Assembly: GCA_050944055.1 (NCBI GenBank)
Contig: JBMNQI010000093.1
Location: forward strand, 1-5,534
Length of the DNA stretch: 5,534 bases
Direction: 5' to 3'
From: JBMNQI01 sp050944055
Lineage (GTDB): Bacteria > Bacillota > Clostridia > Oscillospirales > Oscillospiraceae
Position numbers and translations under genes: made by a program
Notes under the pieces: generated by a model
Told to the model about the DNA's origin: nothing
The model's input: the letters and a program-made list of their open reading frames with translations, nothing else
Databases searched by the model: none
Shown here: piece after piece, positions 1 through 5,142 of the stretch
Layout: every line of letters starts with the position of its first letter
Position numbering within the stretch: the first letter of the stretch is position 1

Positions 1-252
1 CCTGTCGGAAAAGCCGACCAGCCCCGCGCCGCTCTGTGGGGGCGCTGAAGGCGCAGCTTGGCTCGACCCCGCCGATTCCGGAGCTTCTCGATTCACTGCC
101 TTACCGCATTCGATGCAAAACGCGGTCCCCTCCGGCAACTCCACACCGCAGGCAGTGCAGACGTTAGGGGCACCGGCCTGTATTTTCGCACCGCAGTTCG
201 TACAGAAAGCCGCGCCCTCCTTCATTCTATTTCCACAGTTAGGACAGAACAT
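1..252 (-). CDS. Double zinc-ribbon protein, 3' end beyond window (partial)
   Basis: The first 84 residues of a protein whose C-terminus lies outside the window. It holds two complete zinc ribbons of CX2C-X10-CX2C form: C3/C6 with C17/C20 and C32/C35 with C46/C49. The first opens MFCPNCG and the second ends FCIECG. A linker rich in Ala, Ser, Pro and Gly begins near residue 55, the usual lead-in to a membrane helix or a second domain in clostridial zinc-ribbon membrane proteins. The start is the ATG at 250-252, preceded by AAGGAG at 263-268 with a fairly long 10-nt spacer. It begins 23 nt after the stop of the DUF3592-like gene, so the two are probably cotranscribed. Such ribbons usually bind one structural zinc each. 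The role here is unknown, since the functional domain is not visible. The coding call is firm; the family call rests on the cysteine pattern only. Confidence 0.9.
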   Translation of the reverse strand, partial: MFCPNCGNRMKEGAAFCTNCGAKIQAGAPNVCTACGVELPEGTAFCIECGKAVNREAPESAGSSQAAPSAPPQSGAGLVGFSDR

Positions 253-262
253 ATCCGTATCA

Positions 263-268
263 CTCCTT
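263..268 (-). promoter_or_regulatory. Ribosome binding site of the double zinc-ribbon gene
   Basis: AAGGAG on the minus strand, 10 nt before the ATG at 250-252. The spacing is longer than for the other genes of the cluster, but no alternative in-frame start lies closer to it. Confidence 0.65.
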
Positions 269-275
269 GCTTCGA

Positions 276-803
276 TTATTTGAGGCCCCCCTGTGCCGCG
301 GATTTTGCGGCGGGCCTCCTCGCCGCTGTTTTTTTTGTTTTCTTGTTTCCGGCTGTGCGGATAACAAGACGCAGCAAAAACAAGCATCCGATGGGGGCGA
401 GAATATGGTAGATAATCGCCGCCTCGCCCATCTCGTCAAATTCGCACAGCATGGCGGGCTTGTTGATGTACGGAAAAACTGAGAGGTAGCGGATGCGTTC
501 GGAACGCGTTTCACCCTCGCTCAGGCTCGGCCATGCCTCGTCACTTTTATACATCACATAGCCTCGGTACTCCTTGCGGTTTGCCATAAACCAATAGCCC
601 TTGGAAACGGTGCGGGAGCGGTTTGGCTCCGCCTTGCTGTCATCCAGCCGCGACCCATAGCTGTCCACCGTACCCATGACGGAATCGCCCCATATCGCCA
701 GTACAAGGGTGCTTATACTGGTATATATGGCATACAGCAGCACGGCGCAAATAATGATTAGGATGGGCAAGGGGGTGTTATTTCTCTTTTTCTTCTTTGC
801 CAT
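276..803 (-). CDS. Two-helix membrane protein with a DUF3592-like domain
   Basis: A 175-residue membrane protein. A lysine-rich N-terminus (MAKKKKR) precedes a membrane helix at about residues 12-36. A soluble segment (about 40-122) contains GTVDSYGSR, RTVSKGYWF and an EGETR...IRYL..FPYINKP stretch. A second helix lies at about 126-148, followed by a basic Lys/Ala tail (150-175). The order helix, beta domain with G-x-V near its start, helix resembles DUF3592 proteins, whose function is not established; this assignment is by pattern only. The longer frame reaches 845, but I chose the ATG at 801-803 because AAAGGAG at 811-817 stands 7 nt before it and the upstream start has no such site. The binding site shares its first A with the TGA stop of the preceding gene, so translation may be coupled. 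The 3' end encodes a GC-rich hairpin and A-tract described separately. Confidence 0.88.
   Translation of the reverse strand: MAKKKKRNNTPLPILIIICAVLLYAIYTSISTLVLAIWGDSVMGTVDSYGSRLDDSKAEPNRSRTVSKGYWFMANRKEYRGYVMYKSDEAWPSLSEGETRSERIRYLSVFPYINKPAMLCEFDEMGEAAIIYHILAPIGCLFLLRLVIRTAGNKKTKKTAARRPAAKSAAQGGLK
307..336 (+). terminator. Intrinsic-terminator-like hairpin and T-tract, antisense to the cluster
   Basis: On the plus strand GCGGCG (307-312) pairs perfectly with CGCCGC (321-326) around an 8-nt loop, and T x 8 follows at 329-336, with more T-rich sequence to about 348. This has the form of a Rho-independent terminator, but no plus-strand gene precedes it. It lies in the coding sequence of the Lys/Ala/Arg-rich tail of the DUF3592-like protein, where lysine AAA codons and GC-rich Ala/Arg codons could produce it by chance. 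It might stop antisense or incoming transcription. Confidence 0.3.
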
Positions 804-810
804 CTCGACG

Positions 811-817
811 CTCCTTT
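811..817 (-). promoter_or_regulatory. Ribosome binding site fixing the start at 803
   Basis: AAAGGAG on the minus strand, 7 nt before the ATG at 801-803. It overlaps the TGA stop of the preceding gene (TGAAAGGAG), a layout typical of translational coupling. It shows that the 14 in-frame codons upstream, up to position 845, are not part of the protein. Confidence 0.85.
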
Positions 818-1200
818 CATTGTTGTTCGTAATCCCGCTTTTCATGCCAGCCCACGCCGAACAGATACAGAATGGTCAGCAGGAAATGCGGCGGCAGCGT
901 AAGCGCGGCATAGGCGCGAAGCGGAACGATAAGCAGCACTCCCGCAGCCAGTTGGATATAGGCAAGTGCCCGGCACCAGCGATGTCGGTGGATCCGCTCT
1001 GCAAGAGCCAGTCCCGCGATGGCCGTTACCATAGAAAAGATGTACGCTATTCCAGCCGCGAAGCATCCGACCCCGGCGTAGGTGTAGTCCAGCGCCGCGT
1101 TGTTAATGAGATTTAAGCACCACAGCAGCATGGGCAGGGCAGTCAGCATCATCAGCAGGGATGAAATCCGCAAAAGCACCCATTTCGGTTTTCTATTCAT
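817..1200 (-). CDS. Small polytopic membrane protein of unknown function
   Basis: A 127-residue, strongly hydrophobic protein that I do not recognise. About four membrane helices can be drawn: roughly 9-31, 41-67, 76-93 and 98-116. The ends are charged (MNRKPKW at the start, HEKRDYEQQ at the end), and a polar HRHRWCR loop lies between helices 2 and 3. No catalytic or metal-binding motif stands out. The open frame extends up to 1380, but only through a TTG without a ribosome binding site. The ATG at 1198-1200 has AAAGGAG 6 nt upstream, so it is the chosen start. The next gene begins 13 nt downstream with an overlapping ribosome binding site, so the two are probably translated together. It may be a membrane partner of the neighbouring envelope proteins; this is inference from context only. 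Confidence 0.82.
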   Translation of the reverse strand: MNRKPKWVLLRISSLLMMLTALPMLLWCLNLINNAALDYTYAGVGCFAAGIAYIFSMVTAIAGLALAERIHRHRWCRALAYIQLAAGVLLIVPLRAYAALTLPPHFLLTILYLFGVGWHEKRDYEQQ

Positions 1201-1393
1201 ATATCTCTCCTTTCGTACAATGGGACACGATATACTGCCAGACAAAATCAGACTGCTCATGTGTTGCATATATCCTGTTTTACACAAACTCGCCGAGAAG
1301 CTGCCCATACCCATGCGGACAAAGCACACAAGAAGCCCGGAGGAGGCGGCAGCCGGACCTCTTTCTTCATATAAGCACAATTATTCAGTATAT
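1201..1393. other. Longest gap of the cluster (193 bp), no supported element
   Basis: This is the only gap above 50 bp in the cluster apart from the lipoprotein remnant. On the minus strand it holds the ribosome binding site of the 127-residue protein (AAAGGAG, 1207-1213). It also has a GC-rich patch near 1333-1360, where CCGG can pair with CCGG, but the stem is weak and no T-tract follows. I found no -10/-35 pair with correct spacing. The frame of the downstream gene stays open across almost the whole gap, and a 37-codon ATG frame (1370-1257) has no ribosome binding site. Confidence 0.5.
1207..1213 (-). promoter_or_regulatory. Ribosome binding site fixing the start at 1200
   Basis: AAAGGAG on the minus strand, 6 nt before the ATG at 1198-1200. 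It decides between this start and an open frame that runs 60 codons further upstream. Confidence 0.85.
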
Positions 1394-1399
1394 TCAGTC
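1382..1399. repeat. 9-bp tandem repeat duplicating a stop codon
   Basis: TATTCAGTA (1382-1390) is followed directly by TATTCAGTC (1391-1399), 8 of 9 bases identical. On the minus strand each copy contains TGA in the frame of the 814-residue gene, at 1394-1396 and at 1385-1387, so the gene ends with two in-frame stops nine bases apart. Confidence 0.6.
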
Positions 1400-3838
1400 C
1401 TCCCATACCGGGTATACACTTAACTTGAAATTCGCCGGATTTTTCTCGGATAACCGCGCCTCTGGTATATAGATTATTGTTACAAGGGGGAGACCCGGCA
1501 ACTTGCCCGTGACATATACAGGCTTATACCCGAGCGATGCTTCATCTGGCAAACTATCAAGCGTTTCATCCTCGAAATCTTCATGATATTGCCACCCGGG
1601 CAGCGAAACAATTGTCTTACAGTAAGCAACGTAATCGTCATAGGTCATATCGACGATCTCGGCTACTGTGTGCTCAGGTTCACCAGCTAAGTCTTCGCTT
1701 GTGAGTTTCTTTCGATTATAAAGCATATATCCTTTGGGGCCGGGAATCGATACTCCGTAAAAATTGAAATCCCACGGTATGCCGGTCTCCCCAAGATCAA
1801 TAACACACAACTTTTGGGCGTCATTTGTATCCCAGTCAAAGGTTTTGGTCAAAACAGCTTCTTTCGGGTCTGTTGCGTCATTGTCTTTCGGAAACAGCAT
1901 GATTCTGTCCGGCGCACCCACCAGAAAGTATGAAAGACATGTGAATTCACTTCTAACCGCCCATTGGTCATCGTCCTGCGGCGCATTAAGCGTCCATGTG
2001 TCGGGTATATCAATAAGGGCGAAGCCACTTTCGTTACCGAACCGTATCATGTGTTCCTGATATTTGCAAGGATCGCCGGAATCTCTGGGCGCAATCTCCT
2101 GAATCTGAACACTGTAGTATTCGTTAAACGGCTCGCAGAGCTTATACAGCATAGCGTAAAGCGCGTCCTGCTGACGTTCGAGCAGAAACCGTTCTATCCA
2201 CGGTACAACTTTTTCCCTGAAGCGTATATTCAAATACCTTCTAAATGCCTCGACATACGCTGCCTTCTGTTCTTCCGTCGGTGTATAATAGTTTCTTTCA
2301 CCGGCTTCGCCTACAGCGAAGGTCAGCGCATCGCTTCCTTCCCTGAATACGTCCGCCCAGAATTTTTCGGAGTATTCTTCAATCTCAACCAGTACAGTTC
2401 TGTATGCCTCTTCAATCCCTTCCGCCGACCTCGTTCCATTCTGCCATTCCTCCCAGTACGTTTCAACAAAAAGTTTGTACCAGTACTTTTCGTCAAATTT
2501 CGTATAATCTGTGAAATACTGGTCGAATATAGCTTTGTTGACTTTCTCCTTGTACTCCTCCGCCTTTTGGACGCCATAGTCTAATCCAAATGCTAAGACA
2601 GCGACGCCTAAAAAGGCTGCACTGAACGGAAAGGAACTGTACCCGGTCATATAGGTAAATAAGGAACCGCTGCTGGAAAAGAAATTCTTGTACAGATTTA
2701 CTGCCGCATTCCTGTCATCGCCGTTTGAATAATAAAGATCTATTCCAAGCTGGGTTAACGCTATCCCAAGACCAACAATAGAGACACCCTTTGACACCTT
2801 TTCGGCGGTAAATCTCATCTGCATGGACGTCAGCTCTGTAAACGAATGCATTGTGTTGACCAATTCATCGAATATACTGTACATGTTGTTGGTCAAGTCA
2901 ATTCCCTCAGGCGTTAATAAATTTTGCGCCCACGGCATGGTATTTTCCGTGTTCCCATTTTCTACGAAGTCTTTTACAATTTTTCTGGCGTCATTCCTCG
3001 GTTGCTTCTTAATGATATCCCAATATCGATGGCTTACCATCATCTTTGCATAGTTCGAATCCCTTTCGGAGATGTAAAAAACGCCAGCAGGATAATCTTT
3101 GCCTAAATACTCGAGCTTTACGGGTGAAAGGGATGTCAGACTTGCGGTGACCGTGCCGTCGCCATTATCGACGGTACTCTTAGGTATCCACATCTCATAA
3201 TCGCTATCGTAATGCACTAATACAACGTCACCACCGGCGGCAGTTGTCTTGTCGTATGGAACGGTGATTGTAAGCGGTGCGTAAAGGTGATGCATATCTC
3301 CCAGAGTAATGTCATATTCCACCGACGTAAGTCCGGTGTCTTCGTCAACCGATTGCTTTTTGCGGCTGACGGTCAGTTCCTTTTCCCCGTCAATGAGGTT
3401 TAAGGGATTAACATCAATGCGCACACCGGCCAGTGTGAGCGTTGCGTTATCCTCGGAGGCGATCGCCTTTTCGGTCTCAACTTCCCTGACGTTACCGCTT
3501 ACCAAAAACCCCGGCCAGCCGTATAGGGCCACAGCCGTAGTCTGTAGGACCAGTAACACGGAAAGCACGATGCACAGCGCATTGTGCCCGCCGTTTCTTT
3601 TCAGTGCTCCAATGCTTTTTGTTTTTGGGGTCGCAACTGGCGGGATGTATTTTTGAGGCTGCGCCTCGATTTTAGCCTGTGGCTGTACCTCGGTATAAGG
3701 CTGTGGCTGCAGCACAGGTTTTGGCTGTGCTGCTGGAACAGGATTCGCGGGTGCGTCAAACACTGCCGCGCCGCATTTGGCGCAGAAGCGAGCGCTGGCA
3801 TGAAGCTCCCTGCCGCAATTTGTACAATATTTTCCCAT
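1394..3838 (-). CDS. Large zinc-ribbon membrane-anchored protein with extracytoplasmic region
   Basis: An 814-residue protein. The zinc ribbon has C5/C8 and C19/C22 (CX2C-X10-CX2C). A Pro/Gln-rich linker follows (about 30-72), then one membrane helix (about 86-107) after a basic KRNGGH, so the ribbon should be cytoplasmic and the rest outside. Residues about 118-245 form a beta-rich domain ending in NGDGTVTASLTSLSPV, which resembles ZU5-like domains; this is by pattern only. Residues about 250-580 are helical and aromatic-rich, and contain two hydrophobic stretches (about 349-369 and 402-422) split by a polar loop. A beta-rich C-terminal region (about 590-814) ends at NFKLSVYPVWED. The start is firm: TAAGGAGG at 3846-3853 stands 7 nt before the ATG and includes the stop of the upstream gene. 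The layout recalls TcaA/YvbJ-type proteins, but most of the outer part is not one I recognise. Its function is unknown. Confidence 0.93.
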   Translation of the reverse strand: MGKYCTNCGRELHASARFCAKCGAAVFDAPANPVPAAQPKPVLQPQPYTEVQPQAKIEAQPQKYIPPVATPKTKSIGALKRNGGHNALCIVLSVLLVLQTTAVALYGWPGFLVSGNVREVETEKAIASEDNATLTLAGVRIDVNPLNLIDGEKELTVSRKKQSVDEDTGLTSVEYDITLGDMHHLYAPLTITVPYDKTTAAGGDVVLVHYDSDYEMWIPKSTVDNGDGTVTASLTSLSPVKLEYLGKDYPAGVFYISERDSNYAKMMVSHRYWDIIKKQPRNDARKIVKDFVENGNTENTMPWAQNLLTPEGIDLTNNMYSIFDELVNTMHSFTELTSMQMRFTAEKVSKGVSIVGLGIALTQLGIDLYYSNGDDRNAAVNLYKNFFSSSGSLFTYMTGYSSFPFSAAFLGVAVLAFGLDYGVQKAEEYKEKVNKAIFDQYFTDYTKFDEKYWYKLFVETYWEEWQNGTRSAEGIEEAYRTVLVEIEEYSEKFWADVFREGSDALTFAVGEAGERNYYTPTEEQKAAYVEAFRRYLNIRFREKVVPWIERFLLERQQDALYAMLYKLCEPFNEYYSVQIQEIAPRDSGDPCKYQEHMIRFGNESGFALIDIPDTWTLNAPQDDDQWAVRSEFTCLSYFLVGAPDRIMLFPKDNDATDPKEAVLTKTFDWDTNDAQKLCVIDLGETGIPWDFNFYGVSIPGPKGYMLYNRKKLTSEDLAGEPEHTVAEIVDMTYDDYVAYCKTIVSLPGWQYHEDFEDETLDSLPDEASLGYKPVYVTGKLPGLPLVTIIYIPEARLSEKNPANFKLSVYPVWED

Positions 3839-3845
3839 CTCTGTA

Positions 3846-3853
3846 CCTCCTTA
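3846..3853 (-). promoter_or_regulatory. Ribosome binding site overlapping the upstream stop codon
   Basis: TAAGGAGG on the minus strand: the TAA stop of the 254-residue gene (3851-3853) is also the first part of the ribosome binding site of the 814-residue gene, 7 nt before its ATG. This supports coupled translation of the two genes. Confidence 0.88.
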
Positions 3854-4615
3854 TGGTCGCACCAGCGCCACAAGCGCTGGTATTCCATCGGGCGTATCCA
3901 TCGTGCCGACGGCGTACTGTTTTCCGTTAAGCTCGTAGAACTGCATAAGGCGTATAGTTCCCGCGCCAGACGCCCACAGGCCGCCGTTTTCCCATTTACC
4001 GCTGAATACGGAGTCCTCCATATCTGTCTCATCGAAGCTCTCACCCTCGTTTGCCCAAAAAATCTGATACCAGTCGAGTGTGAGGCTCAGGCTCTCCGCC
4101 GTACCCGCAAGGACGACATTGAGAAACTCCATAGCGCCCGAGCCGTATTCGTTATTGGGGTCGTAAATAATGAGTGCTTTCCAACTCCCGGTCAGCGGGA
4201 TGATATTGTCGATGATATTCGCATCGGACGGAACTCCGTCATAAGCCACATCCTCTGTGTACCAGAGAAAGTCTCCCAAATCGGGGCGTTCCTCCGTGGA
4301 TAAGCTCACGCCTGTATCCTCCGGCGCGGGAGTACTGCCGCTTTCCGCGGCCGCAGGCGGAGCTTCTTCCTTCGGCGCGGGAATACTGCCGTTTTCCGTC
4401 GTGACGGGAGGGGTTTGTTCCTCCGACAACGGTGTGACGGGCTGAATTTGTTCCTCTGGAGATGGTGCGGGGAGCGCTGTTTGCTCCGCCCTCGGCACAG
4501 GAAGCTTCTTTCCATCCGCCGACCGCAAATTGGGCGGTATGGTGAGAACGCCGATGGCAAGCATCAGCAGATTGGCCGCGATAAGCACGGCAATCAAACT
4601 TTTCTTCAATTTCAT
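3851..4615 (-). CDS. Signal-anchored protein with Pro/Glu repeat linker and beta-rich domain
   Basis: A 254-residue protein of unknown function. MKLKKS followed by a hydrophobic stretch (about 7-26) is a signal peptide or N-terminal anchor. There is no lipobox cysteine, so it should stay attached as an anchor or be cleaved by signal peptidase I. Residues about 35-108 are a disordered linker rich in Pro, Glu, Ala and Thr, with degenerate repeats such as EEQIQPVT and EEQTPPVT. The C-terminal domain (about 112-254) contains FLWYTEDV, PLTGSWKALIIYDP, DWYQIFWANEGESFDETDM and a closing NGKQYAVGTMDTPDG. Its WKA/GTM pattern looks like beta-rich domains seen beside zinc-ribbon proteins in Clostridia, but I cannot name a family. 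The start ATG (4613-4615) has AAGGAGG at 4620-4626, only 4 nt upstream. The TAA stop lies in the ribosome binding site of the 814-residue gene, 12 nt before its ATG, so the two proteins may be made together and possibly work together. Confidence 0.9.
   Translation of the reverse strand: MKLKKSLIAVLIAANLLMLAIGVLTIPPNLRSADGKKLPVPRAEQTALPAPSPEEQIQPVTPLSEEQTPPVTTENGSIPAPKEEAPPAAAESGSTPAPEDTGVSLSTEERPDLGDFLWYTEDVAYDGVPSDANIIDNIIPLTGSWKALIIYDPNNEYGSGAMEFLNVVLAGTAESLSLTLDWYQIFWANEGESFDETDMEDSVFSGKWENGGLWASGAGTIRLMQFYELNGKQYAVGTMDTPDGIPALVALVRP
4322..4398 (-). repeat. Imperfect 26-bp direct repeat in the linker, 51-bp period
   Basis: The segments 4322-4347 and 4373-4398 match at 24 of 26 bases by eye (both start CGGCGCGGGA on the plus strand). 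The 51-bp offset is 17 codons, so the frame is kept. The encoded units are ENGSIPAPKE and ESGSTPAPED. This is a recent in-frame duplication inside the Pro/Glu-rich linker. Confidence 0.75.
4401..4458 (-). repeat. Degenerate 33-bp repeat unit in the linker
   Basis: The segments 4401-4425 and 4434-4458 both begin GTGACGGG and share TTTGTTCCTC (plus strand), with a 33-bp offset (11 codons). The protein units are PEEQIQPVTPL and SEEQTPPVTTE. It lies next to the 51-bp-period repeat, so the linker seems to have grown by repeated slippage with frame kept. Confidence 0.65.
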
Positions 4616-4619
4616 CAGT

Positions 4620-4626
4620 CCTCCTT
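4620..4626 (-). promoter_or_regulatory. Ribosome binding site of the 254-residue gene
   Basis: AAGGAGG on the minus strand, 4 nt before the ATG at 4613-4615. The match is strong although the spacer is short. Confidence 0.75.
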
Positions 4627-4660
4627 GATTTGCTTTATCTCGGGCGGAGTGAGATTTGTT

Positions 4661-4861
4661 CTAATCAATTTTAATTCCTTTGGACTCCATGATATATGTT
4701 TCATCGATTTCTTCATTTGTATAAACCCAATAAATGCTTAGATGAATTTTACCGTCCTCAAAATTGAACGTGAGATCGGCCGTTCCCCGGCCTGCTTCAT
4801 TCTCATAGGAACAGGTTGCGGTACTTGTATTTGGGTCGTAGTCAAAAATAAGGTCATCATC
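4661..4861 (-). pseudogene. Untranslated C-terminal half of the interrupted lipoprotein
   Basis: This stretch has no start of its own, but directly after the TAA at 4862-4864 the same frame continues open for 66 codons to a TAG at 4661-4663. It reads as a real protein: it begins DDDLIFDYDPNTSTATCSYE, then has alternating beta-type stretches including TADLTFNFEDGKIHLSIYW and DETYIMESK. Acidic and Asn/Gly turns between strands suggest the second half of a small beta-barrel or lipocalin-like domain whose first half (GTYNVKRVDGEEE) lies before the stop. By hand count GC is about 40% over 4681-4860, against about 58% over the N-terminal half (4921-5100), partly because the latter encodes a Gly/Ala/Pro linker. 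The remnant ends 45 nt before the next gene. The frame carries no other lesion, so the break is recent, or the TAA is a sequencing or assembly error. Confidence 0.8.
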
Positions 4862-5113
4862 TTAAGATAATTGCCCATTTCCACTTTTAGTAATATTAAC
4901 AAGAAATTCCTCCTCGCCATCTACCCTTTTCACGTTGTACGTCCCCACAATCTCATCTATGGGAAGCCCGCCACCCGCAGGTTTTCCAGGCTGGGCATCC
5001 GCAGCGGGCTTAGATACGGTAGCGCCTTCCCCTTCTGCTTCGCCTCCGCCGCATCCGGCAAGGCCGCCTAAAAACAGCACCGCGGCAAGTAAAATAAATA
5101 CTATCTTTTTCAT
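4862..5113 (-). CDS. Truncated lipoprotein (premature TAA)
   Basis: An 83-residue product exported and lipid-anchored at the cell surface. MKK and a hydrophobic core (4-19) lead to the lipobox LAGC, with C21 as the residue to be lipidated. A Gly/Glu/Ala/Pro-rich linker (22-50) follows, then the start of a folded domain: IVGTYNVKRVDGEEEFLVNITKSGNGQ, here split as IVGTYNVKRVDG and EEEFLVNITKSGNGQ. The frame stops at TAA (4862-4864) only about 30 residues into that domain, then continues open for 66 codons, so the intact gene would give about 150 residues. I chose the ATG at 5111-5113 over the upstream ones at 5119 and 5131 because AAAAGGAG (5121-5128) lies 7 nt before it and would overlap or be too close to the others. 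It starts 29 nt after the stop of the upstream membrane protein. The full domain may be a lipocalin-like beta barrel; its ligand is unknown. The truncated product is probably not functional. Confidence 0.8.
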   Translation of the reverse strand: MKKIVFILLAAVLFLGGLAGCGGGEAEGEGATVSKPAADAQPGKPAGGGLPIDEIVGTYNVKRVDGEEEFLVNITKSGNGQLS

Positions 5114-5120
5114 TGTCATT

Positions 5121-5128
5121 CTCCTTTT
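5121..5128 (-). promoter_or_regulatory. Ribosome binding site fixing the lipoprotein start at 5113
   Basis: AAAAGGAG on the minus strand, 7 nt before the ATG at 5111-5113. The ATG at 5119 is only 1 nt from it and the ATG at 5131 lies upstream of it, so neither can be served by this site. Confidence 0.85.
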
Positions 5129-5142
5129 CATGACAGGCTTTA

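Noticed and set aside
58..411. Plus-strand open frame of 117 codons
   Set aside because: It is antisense to the zinc-ribbon and DUF3592-like genes; its apparent content is the reverse reading of those codons.
1257..1370. Minus-strand ATG frame of 37 codons (begins MKKEVRLPPPPGF) in the gap
   Set aside because: No ribosome binding site precedes the ATG, unlike every accepted gene here, and the composition is not clearly that of a signal or toxin peptide.
1333..1372. Possible terminator or hairpin in the gap after the 814-residue gene
   Set aside because: The pairing is limited to CCGG/CCGG with an imperfect outer AAGAA/TTCTT stem, and no T-tract follows on the minus strand.
1201..1393. Internal promoter for the 127-residue gene
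   Set aside because: Several TATATN motifs are present, but none has a matching -35 element at 16-18 nt.
1964..2584. Plus-strand open frame of 206 codons
   Set aside because: It lies wholly antisense to the 814-residue gene, which has a zinc ribbon, a strong ribosome binding site and coherent domains. The antisense product has no recognisable domain and is a shadow.
3584..4303. Plus-strand open frame of 239 codons
   Set aside because: It runs antisense across the junction of two well-supported genes and has no recognisable domain or plausible start signal.
4738..4920. Minus-strand open frame of 60 codons over the break in the lipoprotein
   Set aside because: It is in a different frame from both halves of the lipoprotein and has no protein-like pattern. 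The in-frame continuation at 4861-4661 explains this stretch better.
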